This document shows, piece after piece, positions 1-7,017 of a stretch of 64,000 nucleotides of DNA. Below the pieces are notes generated by a model. The model was given only the letters and a program-made list of their open reading frames with translations, did not search any database and had not been told where the DNA came from. The position numbers and the translations under genes are program-made. Origin of the DNA: a virus. Position 1 is the first letter of the stretch. The number at the start of each line of letters is the position of its first letter. The stretch covers positions 1 to 64,000 of IMG/VR virus record IMGVR_UViG_3300005529_000007; one strand, 5' to 3'.

Positions 1-435
1 CCCATCGACATCTGGCTCATTGATCCCAAATGGGGCAGCCAGCGGAACAACGAGACTCACAAGACAGGAGCCCAGCTCTATCGGGAAAACAACATCCCCG
101 TTCGCCTGGCGGAAGTCAACTTCGAGGATTACGGCCTCAATGCCAGCCGTGAGTACATTGCTGCTACTGGCGACCCTAACGCTCGGCATCCTAAAGTTTT
201 TGTATTCCGCACACTGAATCACTTCCGATTCGAGATCTCACACTACGTGTGGGATTTTTTCCAGCGTGGCGAACAGAAGGGCCTGAGCAAAGACAAGCCC
301 CTCAAGCGCAACGACCACCTGATGAATGCTTTTCAATATCTCTGCTGCCTCAAGCCCCGAGCCCATAAGACCCGCTCCATGCCCCTGAATGACGCAGAAA
401 AGAGAGATTTCGCGCAAATCAACTCTTACACCTAG
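1..435 (+). CDS. Terminase large subunit, C-terminal part (5' truncated)
   Basis: The frame is open from the first base and runs 144 codons to a TAG. The visible part corresponds to the nuclease half of a phage packaging motor, which cuts and translocates DNA into the prohead. It ends with a basic, helical segment containing NDHLMNAFQYL, the kind of tail seen at the end of large terminases (DHLMDALRYL-type). The ATPase half lies outside the window. It heads a co-directional run of virion genes, the usual place for a terminase. A generic RNase-H-fold nuclease is the alternative. The function is inferred from the tail motif and context. Confidence 0.72.
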   Translation, partial: PIDIWLIDPKWGSQRNNETHKTGAQLYRENNIPVRLAEVNFEDYGLNASREYIAATGDPNARHPKVFVFRTLNHFRFEISHYVWDFFQRGEQKGLSKDKPLKRNDHLMNAFQYLCCLKPRAHKTRSMPLNDAEKRDFAQINSYT

Positions 436-479
436 AAGGCAAATTGTTCTGCAAACTAATTCCACTCTTGGAGAAACTA

Positions 480-641
480 TTGGCTGCAATCGACACACTC
501 ACCGCTAACGTTCAGAAGCTCTCTGCTGATGTAGACGCCCTTATCGCTGCGAAGCAGGCGGCTCCTTCGGAAGCTGCCGTCCAGGCTCAGGCTGATGCCG
601 TGGCCGCAATCGACGCGAAAGTCACTGCTGCACTGCCGTAA
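480..641 (+). CDS. Small helical protein, coiled-coil-like
   Basis: A 53-residue protein with a TTG start chosen because GGAG lies seven bases upstream. An in-frame TTG at 444 has no comparable ribosome binding site. The sequence is rich in Ala, Asp and Gln with heptad-like spacing, consistent with a short coiled coil. The stop overlaps the next start (TAATG). Its function is not recognisable. Its place between terminase and small structural genes suggests a virion or assembly accessory role. Confidence 0.55.
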   Translation: MAAIDTLTANVQKLSADVDALIAAKQAAPSEAAVQAQADAVAAIDAKVTAALP

Positions 642-820
642 TGAACGTCACTACAGATTTCCTGCCTAAGGTACAAGTCACCGAGACCAAAGATTCCTCG
701 TACTCGTACTCAGGCACCAAGGATTTCGAGAAACCGGAGGGAGATGTTAAGACCATCTCCCCTTCGGGGTCCCGGACAAGGCTACGTACTAGGGCCTCTC
801 TAAATAACTCGTACACCTAA
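641..820 (+). CDS. Small hypothetical protein (59 aa)
   Basis: Starts at an ATG that overlaps the preceding stop as TAATG and runs 59 codons to TAA. The product is polar, rich in Ser, Thr and Lys, with no domain I recognise. The following gene starts 14 bases later behind AGGAGAAAC, so this frame fills the gap exactly. Translational coupling to the upstream gene is the main support. Confidence 0.5.
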   Translation: MNVTTDFLPKVQVTETKDSSYSYSGTKDFEKPEGDVKTISPSGSRTRLRTRASLNNSYT

Positions 821-833
821 ATAGGAGAAACAA

Positions 834-1193
834 ATGGCAATTACCACACAAAACCTCTCATACACTGGGCAGGGCCCGGTAGGCGGAGGTTCTACAATTC
901 TCGCCTTTGGCGGAAGTTCCATGCAGGAGCTTTCGTACCTGGGCACCGTTACCTTTACGGGTGACGCTGGCAACAGCACTACTGCAATTCTGAACTACAT
1001 CGACGGAGTGAATGCTCTGGCGTTCGTTCCCACGGCCTTCCTGGCCCTGCGAGTAGGTGGAAACGGCACTGCGACCGTCTCGGTCGTGTCCATTACCGAT
1101 AACGCCGATGGTGGCAAGACCGCTACCGTTCAGTTCTCGGCTGCTATCGGCAACGGCAACACGTTGAAGATGGCCGTCTTCGTGTTGAAATAA
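834..1193 (+). CDS. Small beta-rich virion-associated protein
   Basis: A 119-residue protein with ATG start and AGGAGA ribosome binding site. It is Gly-, Thr- and Ser-rich with alternating hydrophobic residues, as in beta-sandwich capsid decoration or tail accessory proteins. There is no signal peptide and no cysteine. It resembles in composition the products at 1388 and 3769. No family is recognised. A structural role is inferred from composition and its setting among late genes. Confidence 0.6.
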   Translation: MAITTQNLSYTGQGPVGGGSTILAFGGSSMQELSYLGTVTFTGDAGNSTTAILNYIDGVNALAFVPTAFLALRVGGNGTATVSVVSITDNADGGKTATVQFSAAIGNGNTLKMAVFVLK

Positions 1194-1212
1194 CCAACCC
1201 CTGAGGGCATTC

Positions 1213-1398
1213 ATGGAAAACAAATGCTATGGGGAACATGAAATCTACGTGGCCGAAGTCGTGGGCGTCCAGGCGGAAGGCAAAGTGGTAGTCATTACCG
1301 TTTGCAGGCACTGTGACTCTGTTCAATTCCACGAACACCAGGTTGCGAAAGCGCATGTTCCCTTCACGTTAATTAAAGGAAACGAAAATGTCATTTAA
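1213..1398 (+). CDS. Small protein with CxxC motif
   Basis: A 61-residue protein starting at ATG. It contains two cysteines in CRHCD plus several histidines (GEHEIY, FHEHQ), a possible metal-binding arrangement. Its last codons overlap the ATG of the next gene by 11 bases, implying coupled translation. Function unknown. Confidence 0.5.
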   Translation: MENKCYGEHEIYVAEVVGVQAEGKVVVITVCRHCDSVQFHEHQVAKAHVPFTLIKGNENVI

Positions 1399-1888
1399 CT
1401 TCAGGGACATCACCCCGGTACTCAGTGGGGATTCTCTCATTGAGGTATCTAACGGGGCAGGTCCATCTACCCTGGTCAAGCCCCAGCTCGTGGAAGTCTA
1501 TCAGTACTTCGCGGCTGGCGTACCTAGTCCTACAAGCCAGGTTGTCTTCATTGCACCTCCGATAGCTTCGGTGGCTACAGGAGCCACACCGCTGGGCAAT
1601 TATCGCCTGGTGGGTGTGTCGGCTACTTTTACCACTGCCAGCACCTCGGGCACTTTGCAGATCACGCACGATACTGGCGTGTCCGCGCCTGGATCGGGCA
1701 CCGCCCTTCTGGGTTCGACCGTTTCGCTATCGGGAACTGCCAATACCGTTGTCAGTGGCGTGCCCTCTGCGAGCGTCTCGTTGGCCAATCAGACCATCTC
1801 CCCTGGAGATCGCTTGAGCCTGGTCTTCGCTGGCACCCTGACCAACCTGGTCAACCTGTCGGTGTCTCTCTACGTAGCGAGGGTCTAA
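1388..1888 (+). CDS. Beta-rich structural protein (166 aa)
   Basis: ATG start behind AAAGGAAAC. The protein is dominated by Ser, Thr, Gly and Val in alternating patterns expected of an all-beta fold, with almost no charged residues after residue 40. This composition is typical of phage decoration or tail-tip accessory proteins. Start and stop overlap both neighbours (11 bases and TAATG), so it sits inside one coupled translation unit. No specific family is assigned. Confidence 0.6.
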   Translation: MSFNFRDITPVLSGDSLIEVSNGAGPSTLVKPQLVEVYQYFAAGVPSPTSQVVFIAPPIASVATGATPLGNYRLVGVSATFTTASTSGTLQITHDTGVSAPGSGTALLGSTVSLSGTANTVVSGVPSASVSLANQTISPGDRLSLVFAGTLTNLVNLSVSLYVARV

Positions 1889-2250
1889 TGGCTAATCCCT
1901 ATCCCTTACAACCAGGAGATCGCTCCTCGAACTACAGCGGGAGTGATTCCTCGACATCTGCGGATCGGCGGCCAGCTTCAGACAATCCCGTCCGTCCTGA
2001 GGGGGGCACACATAGTGCCCCCCAGGCGGAAGCACCCATGGGAGATCTGTGGCGAGCTGGATCTCTGGCCCCGACATATCGTCTCCCAGAGCCTGTGCAT
2101 TGCGTTGGAGACAACGCTGGTGCGCCGGATGAAGTCCACGAGATCAACATCAACGTGTACGGAGACTGCTACGACCCCGAGGCGCCTATGCGCGTGCGTG
2201 TAGTGCGCGACTGGACCTTCGATCCCGACAACGACGGGAAGGTTTCGTAA
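1888..2250 (+). CDS. Hypothetical protein, Pro/Ser-rich (120 aa)
   Basis: ATG start overlapping the previous stop. The first half is low-complexity and rich in Pro, Ser, Asp and Arg, probably disordered. The second half is acidic and contains a short DPDNDGKV segment like a calcium-binding loop, though without an EF-hand context. No homologous family is recognised. Confidence 0.5.
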   Translation: MANPYPLQPGDRSSNYSGSDSSTSADRRPASDNPVRPEGGTHSAPQAEAPMGDLWRAGSLAPTYRLPEPVHCVGDNAGAPDEVHEININVYGDCYDPEAPMRVRVVRDWTFDPDNDGKVS

Positions 2251-2251
2251 A

Positions 2252-2521
2252 TTGTGGGCGTTACTCTGTCTACCTCTCATCGGTCTGGACATGTATGTAA
2301 CGCACAAGCGGATCAAGGCGTTCGGGCCCCAAGTGGAACTGAATCCCCTTATTCGCCATGTAGCCTCGGAAGACGGTCCGTCGGCAGCAACCGCAATGCT
2401 GCTTATGAGCAACTTGTTGCTCTTGGGATTGATTTCCCAGAGTTCAACACTTTTACACATATTCTTCGGGGCGAAGCTAAGCCTGGCAGCACTTCAGATA
2501 AGGAGCTTATATGGTAGCTAG
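2252..2521 (+). CDS. Small membrane protein, DUF5658-like
   Basis: A TTG start at 2252 gives an 89-residue protein. It has a hydrophobic N-terminus, a D-x-Y/L-x-T segment followed by E-x-NP, and a second and third hydrophobic stretch in the C-terminal half. The pattern (an early Asp in the first helix, then ELNPLI) resembles small DUF5658-type membrane proteins. A protein with the analogous EINPIA motif is encoded at 57500-57787 on the other strand. An internal ATG at 2291 is an alternative start. Role unknown. Confidence 0.5.
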   Translation: MWALLCLPLIGLDMYVTHKRIKAFGPQVELNPLIRHVASEDGPSAATAMLLMSNLLLLGLISQSSTLLHIFFGAKLSLAALQIRSLYGS

Positions 2522-2708
2522 AGCTACTGGAAGTCCGGGAAGTATCCCGAACAATGTGACGTTGAGCGTCCAGAAGGATTCTCGACAGCAAGCAATAAGA
2601 ATCGTAGGCACAGCCCGAGCCCCGGAGATTGACGCCGATGGCGGCATGTGGGACCCCCTAAACAACGTGTTCGTACTCCCGGAGAACACGACCCTAAACG
2701 CACAATGA
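2511..2708 (+). CDS. Small virion-associated paralogue A of tandem set
   Basis: A 65-residue protein starting at an ATG that overlaps the previous gene by 11 bases. Its C-terminal third has the signature D-x-GG-M-WD-P-x-NN-x-FV-PENT, shared with the next three genes (B, C, D). The four are therefore a tandem duplication. The short length and the dense block of late genes suggest a head or tail accessory protein, but no known family is recognised. Confidence 0.55.
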   Translation: MVARATGSPGSIPNNVTLSVQKDSRQQAIRIVGTARAPEIDADGGMWDPLNNVFVLPENTTLNAQ

Positions 2709-2917
2709 GCAACTGGCAAAAACAAAATAGCGAGCAGAACAATAACTACAGTACCCACCAGCCGCAAGTCGCTGGCAAGCCCGTGACTGTCAACAGTCCG
2801 GCAGGTAATCCCGTGCAAGTTCGCGGGGACTTTGGGGTGTGGGACACGGTCGCCAATAAGTACGTCAATGTAGATCAGACGCAGTTCGGCACCACCCTTG
2901 CACCTAAGAATCAGTAA
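2705..2917 (+). CDS. Small virion-associated paralogue B of tandem set
   Basis: The start is the ATG at 2705, overlapping the stop of paralogue A as ATGA. A longer frame begins upstream but would run deep into gene A. The 70-residue product is Gln/Asn-rich at the N-terminus. It ends with GDFGVWDTVANKYV, the signature shared with genes A and D. Function unknown. Confidence 0.6.
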   Translation: MSNWQKQNSEQNNNYSTHQPQVAGKPVTVNSPAGNPVQVRGDFGVWDTVANKYVNVDQTQFGTTLAPKNQ

Positions 2918-2927
2918 AGGAAACTAA

Positions 2928-3164
2928 ATGGCCGCACGCCCAACTATTGCGAATGTAAGTCTCTCCACATGGGGTCAACCCTTCGTGGGGCAGAAGACCA
3001 AGAACGTAACCATCCAAGGCCCGTACAACGGCCAGCAAGGTTCGGCTGGTAGCAACGACCAGACCACGGATACCTTGTCGGTCAGTGCTGACTATGGAGT
3101 TTACGACACGACCACGAGCTCCAATGTGGACTCGAACTCAACCAACTTCAAGGACCCCGCCTAA
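2928..3164 (+). CDS. Small virion-associated paralogue C of tandem set
   Basis: ATG start after AAAGGAAACTAA. The 78-residue protein begins MAAR like paralogue D and carries the diverged signature ADYGVYDTTTSSNV, where Tyr replaces the Trp of the other copies. Its stop is followed directly by the GTG of the next gene. Function unknown. It is the most diverged member. Confidence 0.55.
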   Translation: MAARPTIANVSLSTWGQPFVGQKTKNVTIQGPYNGQQGSAGSNDQTTDTLSVSADYGVYDTTTSSNVDSNSTNFKDPA

Positions 3165-3362
3165 GTGGCTGCACGCACAGACCCAACTAATACGAACATT
3201 GGGATCTACACGAAGGTCCCAAGCATTACCGTAACCAAGGCCACCGCCCAGGGAGCCGCCGTCAGTGATCCCGTCGAACGAGACGCTGACATGGCTCTGT
3301 GGGACACCACGGCCAACTGCTACGTCGCCCCGGAAAATACCTCCGTGGGCGTCAACCAGTAA
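3165..3362 (+). CDS. Small virion-associated paralogue D of tandem set
   Basis: GTG start immediately after the TAA of paralogue C, with no base between them. The 65-residue protein begins MAAR and ends with ADMALWDTTANCYVAPENT, close to the endings of A and B. It closes the four-gene array. Reinitiation after gene C is the likely mode of translation. Confidence 0.55.
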   Translation: MAARTDPTNTNIGIYTKVPSITVTKATAQGAAVSDPVERDADMALWDTTANCYVAPENTSVGVNQ

Positions 3363-3369
3363 CCTTGAC

Positions 3370-3462
3370 CTTGGGTAGACACGACGCGAGTCCCGCCCTC
3401 TTACTCGCCAGCAGCTCCGCTCTCTTCCTGCCTTGCGTTGAGTTGACTAAGGTCTACCCTAG
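3370..3462. other. Intergenic inverted repeat
   Basis: The 110-base gap between paralogue D and the next gene is bounded by an inverted repeat. CTTGGGTAGAC at 3370-3380 pairs with GTCTACCCTAG at 3452-3462 (10 of 11 positions). No T-run follows, so it is not a canonical terminator. The right arm ends 10 bases before the next start codon and could mask its ribosome binding region. Confidence 0.35.
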
Positions 3463-3472
3463 CCCCTTCTAA

Positions 3473-3769
3473 ATGGAAATTATCGGTATCACGCGCCTGG
3501 ATGCAGACGGCAACCCCACAGATCAGTTCGTGGTTCGTTGCGAGATTCACAACTGGTACTTCAAGGGAATGCCCCCAATTACTACAGGGTGCCGGGAATG
3601 CTGGCAAGCCTACTACTTCGCCCAGGTCGCACGCGCCGGAATGGACAAGAAGGAGTGCGTAGATCAACTAGAGAGTGCCATTCGGCACACTACGGAGTTG
3701 GTTGAAAAAGGCGGCTGGGATTTCGAGCCCTTAGAACATCCTGAAATCAAAATAGAAGAAGAAAACTAA
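3473..3769 (+). CDS. Hypothetical protein with possible zinc site (98 aa)
   Basis: ATG start. One C-x-I-H pair (residues about 23-26) and a CRECW segment (about 40-44) could together bind a metal as C-x2-H...C-x2-C. The C-terminal half is helical and acidic, ending IKIEEEN. The stop overlaps the next ATG (TAATG). No family recognised. Confidence 0.5.
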   Translation: MEIIGITRLDADGNPTDQFVVRCEIHNWYFKGMPPITTGCRECWQAYYFAQVARAGMDKKECVDQLESAIRHTTELVEKGGWDFEPLEHPEIKIEEEN

Positions 3770-4089
3770 TGGCAACATATTCAAGTATTTTCATCCCCGC
3801 TTGCAGTGGATCTGCCTCCACACAGGACATTAGCGGTTCTGTGGGAGCGGCCTCGGCATCGGGCGAGATCGTCCTGGGTAAGTATCGCCTCTTTGCGATC
3901 AATGCCTCGGGAGATCTGAACATCATCGTGGGGCAGGCAGGTGTGCAAGCGCCTACGGCTGCCAACTTCCGCATTCCCTCCGGGGTTGTGGCGGTCTACG
4001 ACCTGGGTTCTCACGCCGACAGGATTCGCCTCTTCAACAACGGTGCTGGTTCGGTCACGTACTGGATTCAGCCCCTGGAGCGCACCTAA
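3769..4089 (+). CDS. Beta-rich structural protein (106 aa)
   Basis: A 106-residue protein, Ser/Ala/Gly-rich, with an alternating beta pattern and a conserved-looking GKYRLFAINASGD stretch. It resembles small phage decoration proteins and the products at 834 and 1388 in style. It is translationally coupled to both neighbours through TAATG junctions. Structural role inferred from setting. Confidence 0.55.
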   Translation: MATYSSIFIPACSGSASTQDISGSVGAASASGEIVLGKYRLFAINASGDLNIIVGQAGVQAPTAANFRIPSGVVAVYDLGSHADRIRLFNNGAGSVTYWIQPLERT

Positions 4090-4970
4090 TGAAAAAACTC
4101 CTCTTAACGTGCCTTCTCCTAGTGGGCAGCGCCTTCGGGCAGCTCGGGCAGTTCGGGGGAGGGACGAGCAACGGCTCAGGGAGCTCCGGGACGCTCAGTG
4201 CAGGCACACCGCTCTGCATTGGAGGTGACACTGGATGGTCCAGGTCGGCGGCAGCTATTTGGAACGCGGGAACGTGCGCCAATGGCAACGCCACAGGGAC
4301 TATCAACGCAGCCACGATCAATGCTGGCTCGGGTGTATTCTCCACTGGAACAGGCGCAGGGCAACTTACGCTTGGCCAGGGTGCAGCTCCGGGAGCGCTC
4401 ACGGCGAATACTTGGAACCTCTATGCCCCTGCGACGCTCACAACTTCCTATGGCTGGACCCTACCTGCGGCGGGCAACACTGGCGCAGCCCAGGGACTCC
4501 TGGTAAGCCAAGCTACAGGCTCTCCTCTCAATTCCAATCTTAGTTTCTTGACGCTGTCTAACCCCACTACGACTGGTGGGTATGCGACCTTCACGGGCAC
4601 GCTGACTAATAACAACGTAGCTTGTATCCTCGGGACCTCCCCCAACCAGGACATCGGCAACTGTGGCGCTTCTGCCTCGTTGAACGGCCTGAACTTCACC
4701 AAGCTCAACGCCAATACCAACGGCACGCACTTCACGGCCACTACTGCCAACAAGGACATCTACGGCGTCTGTGCCTTCGCTGCCGCAACAACCTGCTCAA
4801 TCGTTTTCACCACGAACTATTCATCGACTCCTGGCGTGCTAATCACGCCCCTGATTCCTGGCTCCACCACCTTCACCGTTACTGCCGTGGCCACGACTGG
4901 CTTCACGATCACAGCCAGCGCCTCCTTCACCGGGAACGTGGCCTACCTAACGTTCGGTGACCCGAACTAA
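4089..4970 (+). CDS. Exported-looking tail/spike protein (293 aa)
   Basis: It begins with MKKLLLTCLLLVGSAFGQ, a textbook Sec signal peptide with basic start, hydrophobic core and small residues before a predicted AFG-Q cleavage. The rest is Gly/Ser/Thr/Asn-rich, beta-structured and has several cysteines, as in tail fibre or spike repeat proteins. Signal peptides are unusual on phage structural proteins. Here at least four virion-region genes share this feature (see 4970, 7010, 9381, 14982). No catalytic domain is recognised. Confidence 0.6.
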   Translation: MKKLLLTCLLLVGSAFGQLGQFGGGTSNGSGSSGTLSAGTPLCIGGDTGWSRSAAAIWNAGTCANGNATGTINAATINAGSGVFSTGTGAGQLTLGQGAAPGALTANTWNLYAPATLTTSYGWTLPAAGNTGAAQGLLVSQATGSPLNSNLSFLTLSNPTTTGGYATFTGTLTNNNVACILGTSPNQDIGNCGASASLNGLNFTKLNANTNGTHFTATTANKDIYGVCAFAAATTCSIVFTTNYSSTPGVLITPLIPGSTTFTVTAVATTGFTITASASFTGNVAYLTFGDPN

Positions 4971-6763
4971 TGTTCCGTAAGCTCATCGCAGTCTTAGCGC
5001 TGTGTGCTTCTAGCTTCGCTGTTACAGCGGGGCATGGCTGGAAAGGGATTACCCTCACGGCTACGCCAGGACTTCCTGGTTGCGTTGGGGGCTCTCTCGT
5101 CTGCGGGAACCTGGGCACCTCTGCCACGATCCAAACCGACATCGTCAATGACACCACCATCATGACGAACATCAAGCCTGCCTTTCAGCCGAACGTGGCC
5201 TGGGCAGCTTGGGACGGCGATCAGAATGGCAATGGTACTTGTGCAACCAACCACACATCTGCCTGTGTGGACTGGACGCAAGTAGACAACATGTTGATGC
5301 AGTACGTGAGCGCAGGTGTGGTTGTCAACCCCATGATGGTCCCTACCCAGGGCATCCAGGCGGCGATTGAGAACTACTTGCCGACGTATGTGACAAGTCC
5401 TACGTATGCCACGACCCTCGGGGCCCTGCCGAATACCCTCACTTGTTGCAATAACTTCTCAGCTAGTCTCTGGACTGGCACCAGTGTAAACACCGGAACG
5501 AACTGCGCAGGAGGGGATGCAAACACCGTCTGCGTGAACGTGGGTCCGAATTTCACCACGGGTAGTTCCTGGGTGGGAATGGGAGTAGTTGTGGGGACTT
5601 CGGTCTTTACGATAGCTTCTGTTACCAACACCACCAACCTAGAGCTTACTACCAGCCCTGGGAATCAATCAGCAGTCTTCTTTGGGGTAGGTAGTCCGTT
5701 TGGTTCTGGTGCGAACTGCGGAACTCCGCCGTGCACCTATCCCCAGTGCGGCGGCACAAACGGCTGCCTCTGGACACAGAGCCAATTCAACGGCAACCAG
5801 GGCGAGCCCGTGCAATACGAGATCCCCTTCCAGACTGCCTGGCAAGTCGCCATTGGCAAGATCCTCCGACATTTTTCAGGGAATACCTCCCTCTGCCAGT
5901 CCGACCAGGCCACGGGAGATGTGACCGATTGCACCCAGGCGAATCAGATCGCGGCTGCTATTGGCTATGTCCGCTTCGGCTTCGGCGGCAACTCCGAGAA
6001 CTTCGGCATTTGCTTCAACCACTGGACGTTTAACGTAAACAGTTTCCTGGGGACAGGCTTTACAAATGCCGAGGATGAATACATCCTCCACGCCTCCACG
6101 AACTACATCCAGACGATGTTCAACTATACCCAGAGCCTGGCCACGACCTACAACGTGCCCTTTGATCTGGTGGCTGACACGCATGGCTGGGGCGCTGGCG
6201 CAGGCGATGTCAACGCCGCGAATGCGGAATTTAAGTACGCAGTGGCCGTGGGCTGGGGCTCCGGCAACCACGGAATGCAGAAGTCCGACCTTACGAACTT
6301 CGCCACGGGCGTAGCTACGAATGCTAACTGGCTAGGGAATCATCTCCTCTACGCTGGCCAGACCTTGGACTACATGCAGCTCTTTGCTGCGGACGATCCA
6401 AGTTGCATGTTGGGCGCGTGCGCGAGCACCAATCCAAATGCCGTCCAGGTCGGTGCCCTTCCTCCGCTTCTAGTGTTCGCCTCCGAGCATGGGATTCGTC
6501 GAATCGAATTCACCATTTGCCCGGTTGTGGGACTCCACTTCACCGTAGGCAACTACGCCTCACTGCCGACGAACGGCCTGGCTTCTGGGAACAACTTGAA
6601 TTGCTCCTCGGGCTGGGTCAGCTCTGCCACCTTCAATGCCCTGGGAGGCCCCACCGGGGTCTACTTCCAGGCCATGCAGAACTTCGTCAACGGCACCCCT
6701 GTGTCAGCCTCCGCCCTCTCGGGCAGCGTTGCCATCAAGGGGAACAACGCCATACTTCACTGA
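4970..6763 (+). CDS. Secreted-type glycosidase-like tail protein (597 aa)
   Basis: The N-terminus MFRKLIAVLALCASSFA is signal-peptide-like. The body contains many cysteines in pairs (CC, CGG, PPCTYPQC) and Gly-rich loops. The segment AIGYVRFGFGGNSENFG is followed by a region typical of TIM-barrel sugar hydrolases, where an Asn-Glu pair at the end of a strand can be catalytic. I infer a capsule- or exopolysaccharide-degrading enzyme carried on the tail, but cannot name a GH family. It is coupled to 4089 (TAATG) and followed by a short zinc-ribbon gene. Confidence 0.5.
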   Translation: MFRKLIAVLALCASSFAVTAGHGWKGITLTATPGLPGCVGGSLVCGNLGTSATIQTDIVNDTTIMTNIKPAFQPNVAWAAWDGDQNGNGTCATNHTSACVDWTQVDNMLMQYVSAGVVVNPMMVPTQGIQAAIENYLPTYVTSPTYATTLGALPNTLTCCNNFSASLWTGTSVNTGTNCAGGDANTVCVNVGPNFTTGSSWVGMGVVVGTSVFTIASVTNTTNLELTTSPGNQSAVFFGVGSPFGSGANCGTPPCTYPQCGGTNGCLWTQSQFNGNQGEPVQYEIPFQTAWQVAIGKILRHFSGNTSLCQSDQATGDVTDCTQANQIAAAIGYVRFGFGGNSENFGICFNHWTFNVNSFLGTGFTNAEDEYILHASTNYIQTMFNYTQSLATTYNVPFDLVADTHGWGAGAGDVNAANAEFKYAVAVGWGSGNHGMQKSDLTNFATGVATNANWLGNHLLYAGQTLDYMQLFAADDPSCMLGACASTNPNAVQVGALPPLLVFASEHGIRRIEFTICPVVGLHFTVGNYASLPTNGLASGNNLNCSSGWVSSATFNALGGPTGVYFQAMQNFVNGTPVSASALSGSVAIKGNNAILH

Positions 6764-7017
6764 TGGGCAGAATATATATCTATAAAAATCCCCGCACCCC
6801 CTTTAGGAAGCTCCCTAAGGGCGTGAACCTCCACCTCGTGGAGCCGCCACAGTACGTCTGTGCGAAGTGCCGAGAGTACGCCAAGGAATACTCCGATGGC
6901 GTCATCTGGTGCGACAAGTGCGGTGGGCCCAAAGAACAATCCGACCTCGTCAATCTCCGTCGCGGAAGATCGCGTGTGACGCCAACCCCTGAATGGAAAC
7001 GCATCAACGTTGATTAA
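6763..7017 (+). CDS. Zinc-ribbon protein (84 aa)
   Basis: The ATG at 6763 overlaps the preceding TGA as TGATGG. Longer upstream frames would lie inside the 597-residue gene. Two CxxC pairs (CAKC near residue 33 and CDKCGG near residue 50) form a classical zinc ribbon. The rest is basic. It sits between two large exported tail proteins. The role, perhaps assembly, is unknown. Confidence 0.55.
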   Translation: MGRIYIYKNPRTPFRKLPKGVNLHLVEPPQYVCAKCREYAKEYSDGVIWCDKCGGPKEQSDLVNLRRGRSRVTPTPEWKRINVD

